The notes under the pieces were generated by a model. That model worked only from the letters and a program-made list of their open reading frames with translations, was not told where the DNA came from and did not search any database. The position numbers and the translations under genes were made by a program. Shown here piece by piece: positions 1-6,808 of a stretch of DNA of 11,154 nucleotides; positions within the stretch are counted from its first letter, which is position 1; each line of letters opens with the position of its first letter. The DNA lies in NCBI GenBank assembly GCA_005877365.1, contig VBPP01000001.1, positions 1-11,154 of the forward strand, in the 5' to 3' direction. The stretch comes from Nitrososphaerota archaeon (GTDB taxonomy: Archaea; Thermoproteota; Nitrososphaeria; Nitrososphaerales; Gagatemarchaeaceae).

Positions 1-2
1 CC

Positions 3-635
3 TTCGCGACGCCCCTGCTTTACCGTCCGCTGGAGGATGGAGCATGGCTCTCAATCCACAGCATAACCAAATACATTTCAGGGCACAACGACATGATAGG
101 AGGGGCCCTCGCCCTGAACGATGCGATGGACCTTGTGGACCTCTGGGAGTTCAGAAGGAGGCTCGGCTCAATTATGAGTCCCTTCGAAGCCTTCCTCGCG
201 CTGAGGGGCGTGAGCACGCTGAAGGTCAGGTTCGAGACGCAGAGCAAGAGCGCGATGGCCATCGCGGAGTTCCTGCACGAGCATCCGAAGGTCGAGAGCG
301 TCTACTATCCCGGACTGGATGACAGCCCTTACCACAAGACCGCGAGGAAGTTGTTCAGCGCCGAGCTCTACGGCGGCGTCCTCAGCTTCAAGGTGAAGGG
401 AGGAAAGGATGCGGCGATGCAGCTGCTCAAGGAAGTGAAGGTGATCAAGCCCTCCCCGAGTCTGGGTGGGACCGAATCCCTGCTGACCTACCCCCTCACG
501 AGCGCCTCGAAGACCATGTCCCCCGCGGTCAGGAAGGAGTTGGGGATTGGAGAGAACTTGCTGCGGCTCTCGGTAGGGCTTGAAGACGTCGAGGACCTGA
601 AGGACGACCTGGCGCAGACCCTGAAGCGAACCTGA
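3..635 (+). CDS. PLP-dependent trans-sulfuration enzyme (cystathionine gamma-synthase / gamma-lyase family), C-terminal part
   Basis: Cytosolic fold-type I PLP enzyme acting on sulfur amino acids; the family makes or breaks C-S bonds at the gamma or beta carbon of homoserine esters, cystathionine or methionine. The gene is cut by the window edge. The reading frame is open from base 3, and 210 codons remain of a protein usually near 380-400 residues. The visible part starts FATPLLYRPLEDGAW and soon reaches HSITKYISGHND. The lysine of TKY, codon 69-71, is the expected Schiff-base lysine. The C-terminal half has the family signatures PSPSLGGTESL and LLRLSVGLEDVEDLKDDL. The segment after GGTESL reads TYPLTSAS, where many members have a His-containing MTHA-like segment, so the exact reaction (CGS, cystathionine lyase or methionine gamma-lyase) is open. 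The stop lies 10 bases before the next start, suggesting co-transcription with the glyoxalase-like gene. Confidence 0.92.
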   Translation, partial: FATPLLYRPLEDGAWLSIHSITKYISGHNDMIGGALALNDAMDLVDLWEFRRRLGSIMSPFEAFLALRGVSTLKVRFETQSKSAMAIAEFLHEHPKVESVYYPGLDDSPYHKTARKLFSAELYGGVLSFKVKGGKDAAMQLLKEVKVIKPSPSLGGTESLLTYPLTSASKTMSPAVRKELGIGENLLRLSVGLEDVEDLKDDLAQTLKRT

Positions 636-645
636 TGGTTGCGAG

Positions 646-1033
646 ATGAAGAAGAAGGAGCATCTAGTGAAAGGCTTGGAATGGGTCGAAGCAAGGGTTC
701 CGAATACGCTGAAATGGTCGAGTTCTACCATCATACGCTGGGCCTTCCCGTCAACCTCGAGGAGGAACGGCAGGACTTAATTCAATTCAGGATTGGGGTT
801 CGAAGATATACTTGGCGCTACTCGATGCGAAGAAGACGGGGTCGGAGCATATCCAGGGGTTCATCCCCACCCTCGAGGTCTCTGACCTCGACAGATTCGT
901 TAGTAGGATGAAGAAGAAGGGTGTGAAGTTCGCCAAGAGGGTAGTCGAGGGAGAGCACGTGCGACTGACAGACTTCTATGACACAAGCGGTCGCCTACTC
1001 CAGGCATTCGAGTTCAAACGGAAGTCGAAATGA
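646..1033 (+). pseudogene. VOC / glyoxalase-like protein, broken by two single-base frameshifts
   Basis: No single frame encodes the whole protein, but three frames join into one VOC (vicinal oxygen chelate) domain of about 129 residues. Frame 1 runs from ATG 646 and includes VKGLEWVEARVPNTLK. At the AAA run 712-714 the reading moves to frame 3, giving MVEFYHHTLGLPV and then DLIQFRIG. At the GGGG run 795-798 it moves to frame 2, giving GSKIYLALLDAKKTG, FIPTLEVSDLDRFV, TDFYDTSGR and LLQAFEF, up to the stop at 1031-1033. One extra A and one extra G restore the full frame. FYxxxLGLPV and DPxG/DTSGxxLxxFEF-like patterns are typical of the glyoxalase/bleomycin-resistance/dioxygenase superfamily, and the terminal Glu of AFEF is a candidate metal ligand. 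The substrate is unknown. Both breaks are homopolymer losses of one base, so sequencing error is as likely as real gene decay. Everything else about the protein looks intact. Confidence 0.8.
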
Positions 1034-1092
1034 CTTGCCTCGGATCATCTCTCTCCCCGAATAATGCCCATCTGAGCTCTTTGGTGCTGTTG

Positions 1093-1098
1093 GGAGAT
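1093..1098 (+). promoter_or_regulatory. Shine-Dalgarno-like site for the membrane molybdoenzyme gene
   Basis: GGAGAT lies 8 bases before the ATG at 1107 and resembles the core of the archaeal Shine-Dalgarno sequence. It supports that ATG as the start. Many other genes here have no such site and may be leaderless. Confidence 0.5.
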
Positions 1099-1106
1099 CC
1101 AAGAAA

Positions 1107-2636
1107 ATGACCGCGGCGTCGGTTGATGAATCCACTAATCGAGTCTCTCAGGGAACCGCCTTCCTCTCTGGTGTCCTCGCGGGGATGGTCTCCATCGCAG
1201 TCATGTATTCATTGAGGGTGGCTCAGGTCGGCATATTCATCCCCGAGCTTGCTGTGGGTGCTCTGGTCAACGCGACTCCTGGAAACATCGAATCATTCTT
1301 TGTTATCCAGATGGGTGAGCTTGCCAAGTACACAGCTCTCATCGTTGCCACCGTGGTCTACCTGGTTATACACGGTGCGTACGGGTTGGCGATTCCAGCG
1401 ATACAACGCCATTCTGGTCGAAGGTTCGTGTCGGTCGGAGCCTTCGCCCTGATTCCAGCGACCCTCGACCTCCTTGTGTTCATGCCCCTCTTCGGGGCCG
1501 GTCTTCTTGGGACAGCCACAGCAGCCGGCTGGGTCGGCGCAAGCGTCAACACCACCGTTAGCTCACTAGTGTATTCGGGGACGCTTCTATTCGTCGCCGC
1601 AGACTTCAGAGTGTCTTACCCCGAGAGGCTGAAAGTCTCCAGAAGGACTTTTGTCAAGAGCGTAGCCGTATTGGTTCTGGGCCTCGCGGCGCTCGTGTAC
1701 GGCCTCGATACACTCGTTTTGGGACCATCACGCACGGGGTACAAGACGATCGCCGAGCTTTTCGCTAACGAGGTTACACCGAACGACGAGTTCTATGTCG
1801 TGACGAAGAATCTCATCGACCCGACAATCGACGCTGGCGGCTGGAATCTGAAGATAGACGGCGAAGTCAGCAGCCCCCTCAGCCTGTCCTATCAGGAACT
1901 CCTCGCAAGAAAGCAGACGGAGCTGTACGTTACGTTCGAATGCGTCAGCAACGAGGTCGGGGGAGGGTTGATCAGCAATGCGAAGTGGAGTGGAATCCCA
2001 TTGAGCACGCTCCTCTCCGAGGCGGGGGTCGCGCAAGATGCGGGATACTGCGCATGTGCGTGCGAGGATGGCTACACGGAGGGGATACCAATTGCGAAGG
2101 CCCTTGACCCACGGACGATCTTGGCGTTGTCTATGAACGGACAGCCTCTACCGAAGAGTCACGGCTTTCCGGCCAGGGTGGTCGTCCCGGGACTCTATGG
2201 GATGTTCAGCGCAAAATGGGTGAATCGAATCACCCTGGTGAAGGGGGAGTACAAGGGGTACTGGCAGCAGAAAGGCTGGACCAACTCAGGAGAGATTAAT
2301 ACGACAGCCATCATCCGTGTTCCGAAGGACAGCTCTGTGTCGGGGCCAATGGTATCGATCGGCGGCGTCGCCTTCGCGGGTGTCAGAGGCGTCTCAAGGG
2401 TCGAGGTGAGCACAGACGGTGGAACGAGTTGGAACGCGGCGGTCTTGAAACCTCCTCTTTCAAGTACGAGCTGGGTCTTGTGGGAGTACGCTTGGAGCCC
2501 CTCCCGCACGGGGAGGTACAGAATCGTCGCGCGCGCCTACGACGGTGGGGGGACGCTGCAGGGCGCCAAACCGGCACCTCCATTTCCGGACGGCGCGTCG
2601 GGGTACGATACAATCGACTTGAGTGTCTCTCTCTAG
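1107..2636 (+). CDS. Membrane-anchored sulfite-oxidase-family molybdopterin oxidoreductase with internal Tat motif
   Basis: The 509-residue protein has two parts. Residues 1-205 form a membrane domain with hydrophobic stretches near 17-37, 73-97, 107-135, 143-167 and 184-205. Residues 210-509 are a molybdopterin domain of the sulfite oxidase/YedY (MsrP) superfamily followed by a Mo-co dimerisation-like Ig domain (about 400-509). Visible family marks are TFECVSNEVGGG, where Cys279 is the expected molybdenum ligand, DGYTEGIP (321-328), NGQPLPKSHGFPARVVVPG (344-362), YG and KWVNRITL. Just before the last helix, residues 178-184 read SRRTFVK, a close match to the twin-arginine consensus. I infer that four helices insert first and the fifth acts as an internal Tat signal-anchor, placing the folded catalytic domain outside the cell. 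The substrate is unknown: sulfite and protein methionine sulfoxide are only family precedents. A Cys-rich YCACACED (314-321) next to DGY is unusual. There is no cytochrome gene nearby. Confidence 0.88.
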   Translation: MTAASVDESTNRVSQGTAFLSGVLAGMVSIAVMYSLRVAQVGIFIPELAVGALVNATPGNIESFFVIQMGELAKYTALIVATVVYLVIHGAYGLAIPAIQRHSGRRFVSVGAFALIPATLDLLVFMPLFGAGLLGTATAAGWVGASVNTTVSSLVYSGTLLFVAADFRVSYPERLKVSRRTFVKSVAVLVLGLAALVYGLDTLVLGPSRTGYKTIAELFANEVTPNDEFYVVTKNLIDPTIDAGGWNLKIDGEVSSPLSLSYQELLARKQTELYVTFECVSNEVGGGLISNAKWSGIPLSTLLSEAGVAQDAGYCACACEDGYTEGIPIAKALDPRTILALSMNGQPLPKSHGFPARVVVPGLYGMFSAKWVNRITLVKGEYKGYWQQKGWTNSGEINTTAIIRVPKDSSVSGPMVSIGGVAFAGVRGVSRVEVSTDGGTSWNAAVLKPPLSSTSWVLWEYAWSPSRTGRYRIVARAYDGGGTLQGAKPAPPFPDGASGYDTIDLSVSL

Positions 2637-2830
2637 GATTGCGGCATTGGTGGGCGCGCCCTAGCCCCCGCAAGGTCAAGCCCTAGACCGGCCAGGAAGA
2701 TGACCAGCCCGATGACTATCCAAGTCGGACCAATCATCACTGTCGTGGGCAGGACTCCTGCCCCTTGGAGTGCGAAGGTCGCTCCCAAGAGGTTCAGAAC
2801 AAGCCCGGGTACGACATAAACCGACTTCAT
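2633..2830 (-). CDS. Small two-helix membrane protein of unknown function
   Basis: The 65-residue protein has two hydrophobic segments, about residues 5-27 and 33-56, joined by a short turn (GVLPTTVMIGPTW) and followed by the positively charged tail GARARPPMPQS. This arrangement suggests both ends lie on the same side of the membrane. The pattern LNLLGxxFxLQGxxVLP followed by xWxVIGLVxFLxGLxL recurs in small uncharacterised membrane proteins of bacteria and archaea, but I know no function for it. The start is ATG 2830. A good TATA-like box lies about 28 bases upstream, implying a leaderless mRNA. Its 3' end overlaps the convergent molybdoenzyme gene by four bases. Confidence 0.75.
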   Translation of the reverse strand: MKSVYVVPGLVLNLLGATFALQGAGVLPTTVMIGPTWIVIGLVIFLAGLGLDLAGARARPPMPQS

Positions 2831-2854
2831 GATGACCCAATTTCATTGCGCGAA

Positions 2855-2862
2855 GATAAATC
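2855..2862 (-). promoter_or_regulatory. TATA-like box of the small membrane protein gene
   Basis: On the minus strand this reads GATTTATC, within AAAGATTTATCTT. Its centre is about 28 bases from ATG 2830, so transcription starting roughly 26 bases downstream would begin at or next to the start codon (leaderless). Confidence 0.5.
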
Positions 2863-3028
2863 TTTCAAGAGGGACTCTCTAGCCTGTGGACAATTATTCT
2901 GCATGTCCAATCTTAGATAGAGAGACTTTACCGAATTCGCATCGGGACTCCCTCAGTCTGCGTGGAGAGTCACCTTCGCCAGCGTGAGAAGGAATCGCCT
3001 TCTCATTGGAAAGCCTCGCCCCAACGTT

Positions 3029-3268
3029 TTATGAGTGCTCCCGGGACCGACCAACCAGAGTTGGCCCTCGATCTTTCCTCGGTGATGACGCTACTGAGCG
3101 CCACAAGTTCAGTCGCAGTAATCGCAGGGGCCCCTTCGAGAAGGGCTCTATTTGAGTTCCGAGCCAACTTCGAAGGTCGGTCATTCCCCCGTGTACGAAG
3201 ATAACTGGATCACCCTTACCCTTGTCTACGTAAGCGAGGTCTACTCCACCTACACGAGCCGTTTCCAA
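3029..3268 (-). pseudogene. Decayed alpha/beta-hydrolase gene, N-terminal remnant
   Basis: The first 45 or so residues look like a normal alpha/beta-hydrolase: METARVGGVDLAYVDKGKGD, then PVIFVHGGMTDLRSW (the HGG oxyanion-hole strand) and QIEPFSK. After that the match ends in low-complexity Arg/Leu-rich sequence and a stop. A possible relic of the nucleophile elbow, TLVGRS, appears 44 residues after HGG; the usual spacing is near 70 and the Gly after the Ser is missing. Other minus-strand frames below 3029 contain scraps that could be later parts of the same fold, for example RWGEAFQ and DSPRRLRES before a stop at 2894-2896, but this is weak. There is no ATG start; the first in-frame codon shown is TTG at 3268. 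The gene lies 113 bases beyond the coxL-like stop on the same strand, so it may once have been the last gene of that operon. I see no other gene in 2831-3381. Confidence 0.55.
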
Positions 3269-3381
3269 TTTCGATGCACCATCTGAATCTGCTCCATCAC
3301 GCTCTTACTCGAAAGAACTCGGTCAGCTATCTCTTGATCTCCTTCGCAGATTCGGTTCTCCTCGCGCCCCGTGATAGTCGG

Positions 3382-5820
3382 TCACATTTTCTTTCGTTTC
3401 TTCACTATCAGCTCATAAATGCGCTGTGGGTTCTGGTGAGAGTCGGATATCTCTACCCCGTACGGGGTTAGCGCATCCTCGACCGCGTTCGCTATCGCAG
3501 ATATCGGCGTTCCGCCTCCTTCACCGACCCCCTTTATCCCCTTTGGTGCGAAGAGAGAAGGAGTCTCCATGCTCTCTGTTACGAGGTCAGGGACCTCGAG
3601 GGCCGTCGGAACGAGGTAGTCCACCAGTGTACTACTCTTGAGCTGCCCATCCTCATCATATTCAAAGTTCTCGTACATGGCGGCCCCTATACCATGAGCC
3701 GCCGCTCCGTGCACCTGTCCCTCGACGATCATCGGATTGATCTGCTTGCCACAGTCATCGACTATGGCGTACTTCAAGATCTTGAACTTCCCAGTCTCTG
3801 GGTCCATCTCGATTACCGCGGCGTGGCTCTGGTAAGAGTAGGTCAGGGTTTGGTTGAGTCTCCACTTTTCGTCCGGTAGGCCAAAATCAGGCCTCCAGAA
3901 ATGAATCGCCACAAGTCCGGGTTCCATCCCCTCTGGTAGCAGGACGTTGTTCACCCAAGCGATGTTTCCTATCTGCCACAACGGAATCTTTCTTCCAGAA
4001 TCTCTATCGACCGCGTGACCCTCCTTGAACTCTATACTTTCTGGGTCTGCCTTCAAGACGTGAGCCGCTATCTTTGCCGCCTTCTCCTTGACCTTCTTCG
4101 CTGCCCCGAGCAAGGCTCCTGTTCCCATCACGGCACAACGGCTCGCGTACGCGCCTGACTGGTGCGAGTATGGATTTACCGCGGAATCGAAGCCCATCAG
4201 AACGGTGACCTGGTCGGGGCTCACTCCAAACTCGTCGGCCACGACCTGTGATGCGAACGTCTCGTGACCCTGTCCCTGGGGGGATGTCCCGAGAGCGACC
4301 TGTATCCCGCCGAGTCCGTCTATCGATATCCTCGCTCCCTCAGAATTTCCGGAGAATGGGTTCTCCGGGTTTGTTATCTTGACCTGCCCGAAGTTGTTTG
4401 TACCCGAGTCGAGAATTGTCGAGATGCCGATGCCGATAAGCCTGCCCTTCTTTCTCTCCTCTACCTGCTCCTTTCTCCACCTCCAGTAATCGATTAGCTT
4501 GAGGACCCTGCTCAAAGACTCTGGGTAGTTGCCTCCGTCGTAAACACCCCCGCTAGGGGTCACGTAAGGCATCTCTTCTGGTCTGATGAAGTTCTTCAGC
4601 CTCACCTCGGTCGGGTCGAGTCCAAGCTCTCTGGCGACGATGTCGACGGACCGCTCAATCATCCAGAGGTGCTGCATTCTCGAATATCCCCTGTTTGGAC
4701 CTACCGGGCACTTGCTCGTCATGACTTGGAGGAACTCCATCTGGAAGTTCTTGAAGCGGTAACATCCCGGGGTAACTTGGGCCCAGATGGTCGCTCCTGC
4801 AGGCTCGTACCTAGTGTAAGCCCCACAATCGTCCCAAGCCTTGACCTTCAAGCCCAATATTGTGCCATCATTCTTGACAGGAATCTCGACCTCAAACATC
4901 CTTTCATTTCCGTGGTTCGCAGCTGAGAGATGCTCCGTCCTCGTCTCTATCCATTTTACGGGACGCCCTGATCTCATCGCGAGCAAGCTTATCAGAACAA
5001 TGTAGGGATAGCTGATGATCTTCGTCCCAAAACCACCGCCGACATCTCCCGTAACCATCCTAATCCTGTTGGACGGGAACTTCAGGGCAAACGAGACCCA
5101 AGGAATGCAGAACATCGGCATCTGGTTGTTGCTGTACACGTTAAGGAAACCAGTTGCCTTATCGTACTGCGCCAGCACGGCGTTGTTCTCGATCGGGGTC
5201 GAGCTGAATCGATGGAAATGAAGTGTCTTCTTCACGACCTTGTCAGCCTGCTTCATCGCTGCATTAATGTCTCCATAATCCCACTTGCCCCGAAAGACCA
5301 CGTTGGAACCCACTTCTTCATGAATGACGGGCGCCCCAGGCTTCAGGGCTTCCTTCGCGTCGAGGACGTGGTCGACGGCTTCGTATTCGGCATCGATGAG
5401 CTCTAGGGCGTCCTCTGCTGTGCTTCTGGTCTCTGCCACGACCGCGGCGACTGGTTCGCCTGCGAAGTGGACCTTCCCGACCGCCAAGCAATAGTCCTTC
5501 AGCTTGTTGGCGGGCGGAGAAGAGATTTGAAGGAAAGGGTCGGTTAGCTTCGCCACCTCCTCTCCGACCAGGGTGCAGACCACTCCCTCCAGCCTCTCTG
5601 CCTTGCTCACGTCAATCCCCAAGATTCTGGCGTGGGCGTAGGGGCTTCTCAGTATCGCGGCGTACGCCATTCCGGGGAGTTTTATGTCGTCCACAAATTT
5701 GCCAAGCCCCGTGAGGAGCCTGCGGTCCTCCTTTCTCTTCAAGGGATGTCCCATCCATAACGCTGGTTCCTCCCTGACGAGTTTTGTAAGAGTTGACAAT
5801 CCCTTCTTATGCAACCTCAA
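3382..5820 (-). CDS. coxL: Molybdenum hydroxylase catalytic subunit, CoxL-like but without the CO dehydrogenase active-site motif
   Basis: Large subunit (812 residues) of a xanthine-oxidase-family Mo enzyme, expected to bind the Mo-pterin cofactor and hydroxylate its substrate in an (LMS)2 complex. The domain order is normal: KRKEDRRLLTGLGKFVDDI at 28-46, the a/b hammerhead with GEPVAAVVAE (121-130), GDVGGGFGTK (258-267), GTSPQGQGHETF (511-522, Mo-pterin contacts) and GVGEGGGTP with the likely catalytic base Glu767. The active-site loop reads PVGPNRGYSRMQH (372-384). Form I CO dehydrogenases carry AYxCSFR there, with the Cu-binding Cys, and form II enzymes carry AYxGAGR; this has neither. The protein is therefore probably a hydroxylase or dehydrogenase for an organic substrate, and the symbol marks the family only. 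The start at ATG 5820 is 18 bases after the coxS stop. Met23 (codon 5752-5754) would also give a complete domain, and neither start has a convincing ribosome site. It is the last intact gene of the M-G-S-L operon. Confidence 0.93.
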   Translation of the reverse strand: MRLHKKGLSTLTKLVREEPALWMGHPLKRKEDRRLLTGLGKFVDDIKLPGMAYAAILRSPYAHARILGIDVSKAERLEGVVCTLVGEEVAKLTDPFLQISSPPANKLKDYCLAVGKVHFAGEPVAAVVAETRSTAEDALELIDAEYEAVDHVLDAKEALKPGAPVIHEEVGSNVVFRGKWDYGDINAAMKQADKVVKKTLHFHRFSSTPIENNAVLAQYDKATGFLNVYSNNQMPMFCIPWVSFALKFPSNRIRMVTGDVGGGFGTKIISYPYIVLISLLAMRSGRPVKWIETRTEHLSAANHGNERMFEVEIPVKNDGTILGLKVKAWDDCGAYTRYEPAGATIWAQVTPGCYRFKNFQMEFLQVMTSKCPVGPNRGYSRMQHLWMIERSVDIVARELGLDPTEVRLKNFIRPEEMPYVTPSGGVYDGGNYPESLSRVLKLIDYWRWRKEQVEERKKGRLIGIGISTILDSGTNNFGQVKITNPENPFSGNSEGARISIDGLGGIQVALGTSPQGQGHETFASQVVADEFGVSPDQVTVLMGFDSAVNPYSHQSGAYASRCAVMGTGALLGAAKKVKEKAAKIAAHVLKADPESIEFKEGHAVDRDSGRKIPLWQIGNIAWVNNVLLPEGMEPGLVAIHFWRPDFGLPDEKWRLNQTLTYSYQSHAAVIEMDPETGKFKILKYAIVDDCGKQINPMIVEGQVHGAAAHGIGAAMYENFEYDEDGQLKSSTLVDYLVPTALEVPDLVTESMETPSLFAPKGIKGVGEGGGTPISAIANAVEDALTPYGVEISDSHQNPQRIYELIVKKRKKM

Positions 5821-5838
5821 GAATTCTTTCGCTGGCGG

Positions 5839-6354
5839 CTAGGCGGTAACTTCAACTCCTCTCATCTTCTTCGCGGCGGCCTTGATCGACTTTACGATGT
5901 TGACATAGCCGGTACACCTACAAAGATTCCCGTCGATACCCCTGCGAATCTCCTCGTCAGTCGGGTTGGGATTCCTCTGCAAGAGGAAGAGGCTCGACAT
6001 CAACATTCCTGGGGTACAGTAGCCGCACTGCAGTCCGTGGTTTTCCCAAAAAGCCTCTTGGATTGGATGAAGATTTTCACCCTTTGCCAGCCCCTCCACG
6101 GTCAGGATACTCGCCCCTTCGGCTTGAACCGCAAGCACCATGCACGACTTCACGGTCTTGCCATCCATGATTACCGTGCACGCGCCACAATGCCCAGTAT
6201 CGCAGCCCACGTGCGTGCCTGTGAGATTCAGCACATCCCTGAGGAAGTAGACGAGCAGGGTTCGCGGCTCCACCGTGCCAGTGTACGCATCTCCGTTCAC
6301 TTTGCATCTGATCTGAACTAGATCATCCTTCTGCGTGAGCTTGGCCAACTTCAT
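5839..6354 (-). CDS. coxS: [2Fe-2S] iron-sulfur subunit of the molybdenum hydroxylase
   Basis: The 171-residue small subunit passes electrons from the Mo site to FAD. The N-terminal plant-type ferredoxin domain has GCDTGHCGACTV with Cys51, Cys56, Cys59 and then Cys71. The C-terminal helical domain has CGYCTPGM (Cys110, Cys113) and CRCTGY (Cys145, Cys147). All eight cluster ligands are present and the length is normal for the family. I place the start at ATG 6354, giving MKLAKLTQKD. The frame stays open further upstream, but that stretch lies inside the preceding gene and does not resemble the family. The chosen ATG overlaps the coxG-like stop as ATGA, which suggests translational coupling. 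It works together with the M and L subunits encoded on either side. Confidence 0.95.
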   Translation of the reverse strand: MKLAKLTQKDDLVQIRCKVNGDAYTGTVEPRTLLVYFLRDVLNLTGTHVGCDTGHCGACTVIMDGKTVKSCMVLAVQAEGASILTVEGLAKGENLHPIQEAFWENHGLQCGYCTPGMLMSSLFLLQRNPNPTDEEIRRGIDGNLCRCTGYVNIVKSIKAAAKKMRGVEVTA

Positions 6355-6797
6355 GATCCGGTCCCGAATTTGTCTCGCAAACACTCGAACAACTGCGTTA
6401 TTATCTTCTGTGCCTGGCTGCTCAAGAGCCTCTGCCCTACGGAGGCAATCCTTCCTCCCACCTTCGCCTCCGCCTGCCACTTCATGAGGGTCCCTCCATC
6501 GCCAGAATCCGACAGGTCAATGGTGGTCTCGAGGTCGACGGCACTCCCGATTCCAGAACCTCGAGCCACAAGCTTGGCGTGAGTTGGAGGCTCGCTTTCG
6601 ACGAGTCTGAAGTTCAGGGTGAAGTCGCCTTTTATGAAGGAAACTCCCGCTCTAACAACGGCGGTAAACTCTTCTTTGGATTTGACGTCCAGTTTCTGGA
6701 GGTCCGGCATGCATCTGGAAATCTGCTTTGGGTCGATCAAGACGTCAAAGACGTCTTTTCTTGGTGCTCTAATCGAGAATGTCCCGTCGAAGTGCAA
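6351..6797 (-). CDS. coxG: CoxG-like SRPBCC-fold protein
   Basis: The 148-residue protein matches the CoxG/SRPBCC family: FDGTFSIRAPRKDVFDVLIDP at the N-terminus, ISRCMPDLQKLDV after it, then GDFTLNFRLVE and a C-terminal helix. In Oligotropha, CoxG helps attach CO dehydrogenase to the membrane, and relatives accompany many Mo-hydroxylases, so a similar accessory role is inferred here. The start is TTG 6797: an in-frame stop lies two codons upstream, the family N-terminus begins right at this codon, and the next Met is too far inside. AGAGG sits directly before the TTG. The stop overlaps the coxS start by four bases, and the coxM stop is 11 bases upstream. Confidence 0.87.
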   Translation of the reverse strand: MHFDGTFSIRAPRKDVFDVLIDPKQISRCMPDLQKLDVKSKEEFTAVVRAGVSFIKGDFTLNFRLVESEPPTHAKLVARGSGIGSAVDLETTIDLSDSGDGGTLMKWQAEAKVGGRIASVGQRLLSSQAQKIITQLFECLRDKFGTGS

Positions 6798-6808
6798 CCT
6801 CTACGCCC

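Noticed and set aside
168..734. Minus-strand open frame of 188 codons opposite the trans-sulfuration enzyme
   Set aside because: It lies antisense to a gene with clear family motifs, its product has no recognisable motif, and codon structure of the sense gene explains the open frame.
3127..3144. GGGGCCCC palindrome and adjoining CCCTTCGAGAAGGG hairpin
   Set aside because: Short GC-rich palindromes inside a decayed gene, with no positional link to a start, stop or promoter.
2962..3204. Plus-strand frame of 80 codons in the intergenic stretch
   Set aside because: It is antisense to the alpha/beta-hydrolase relic and shows no protein family features.
5809..6321. Plus-strand open frame of 170 codons opposite the Fe-S subunit
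   Set aside because: The minus strand encodes all eight cluster cysteines of the small subunit, so this is a shadow frame.
6355..6480. Longer N-terminus for the Fe-S subunit, starting at 6480
   Set aside because: The extra 42 residues lie within coxG, do not resemble the family, and the ATGA overlap at 6354 gives the normal protein.
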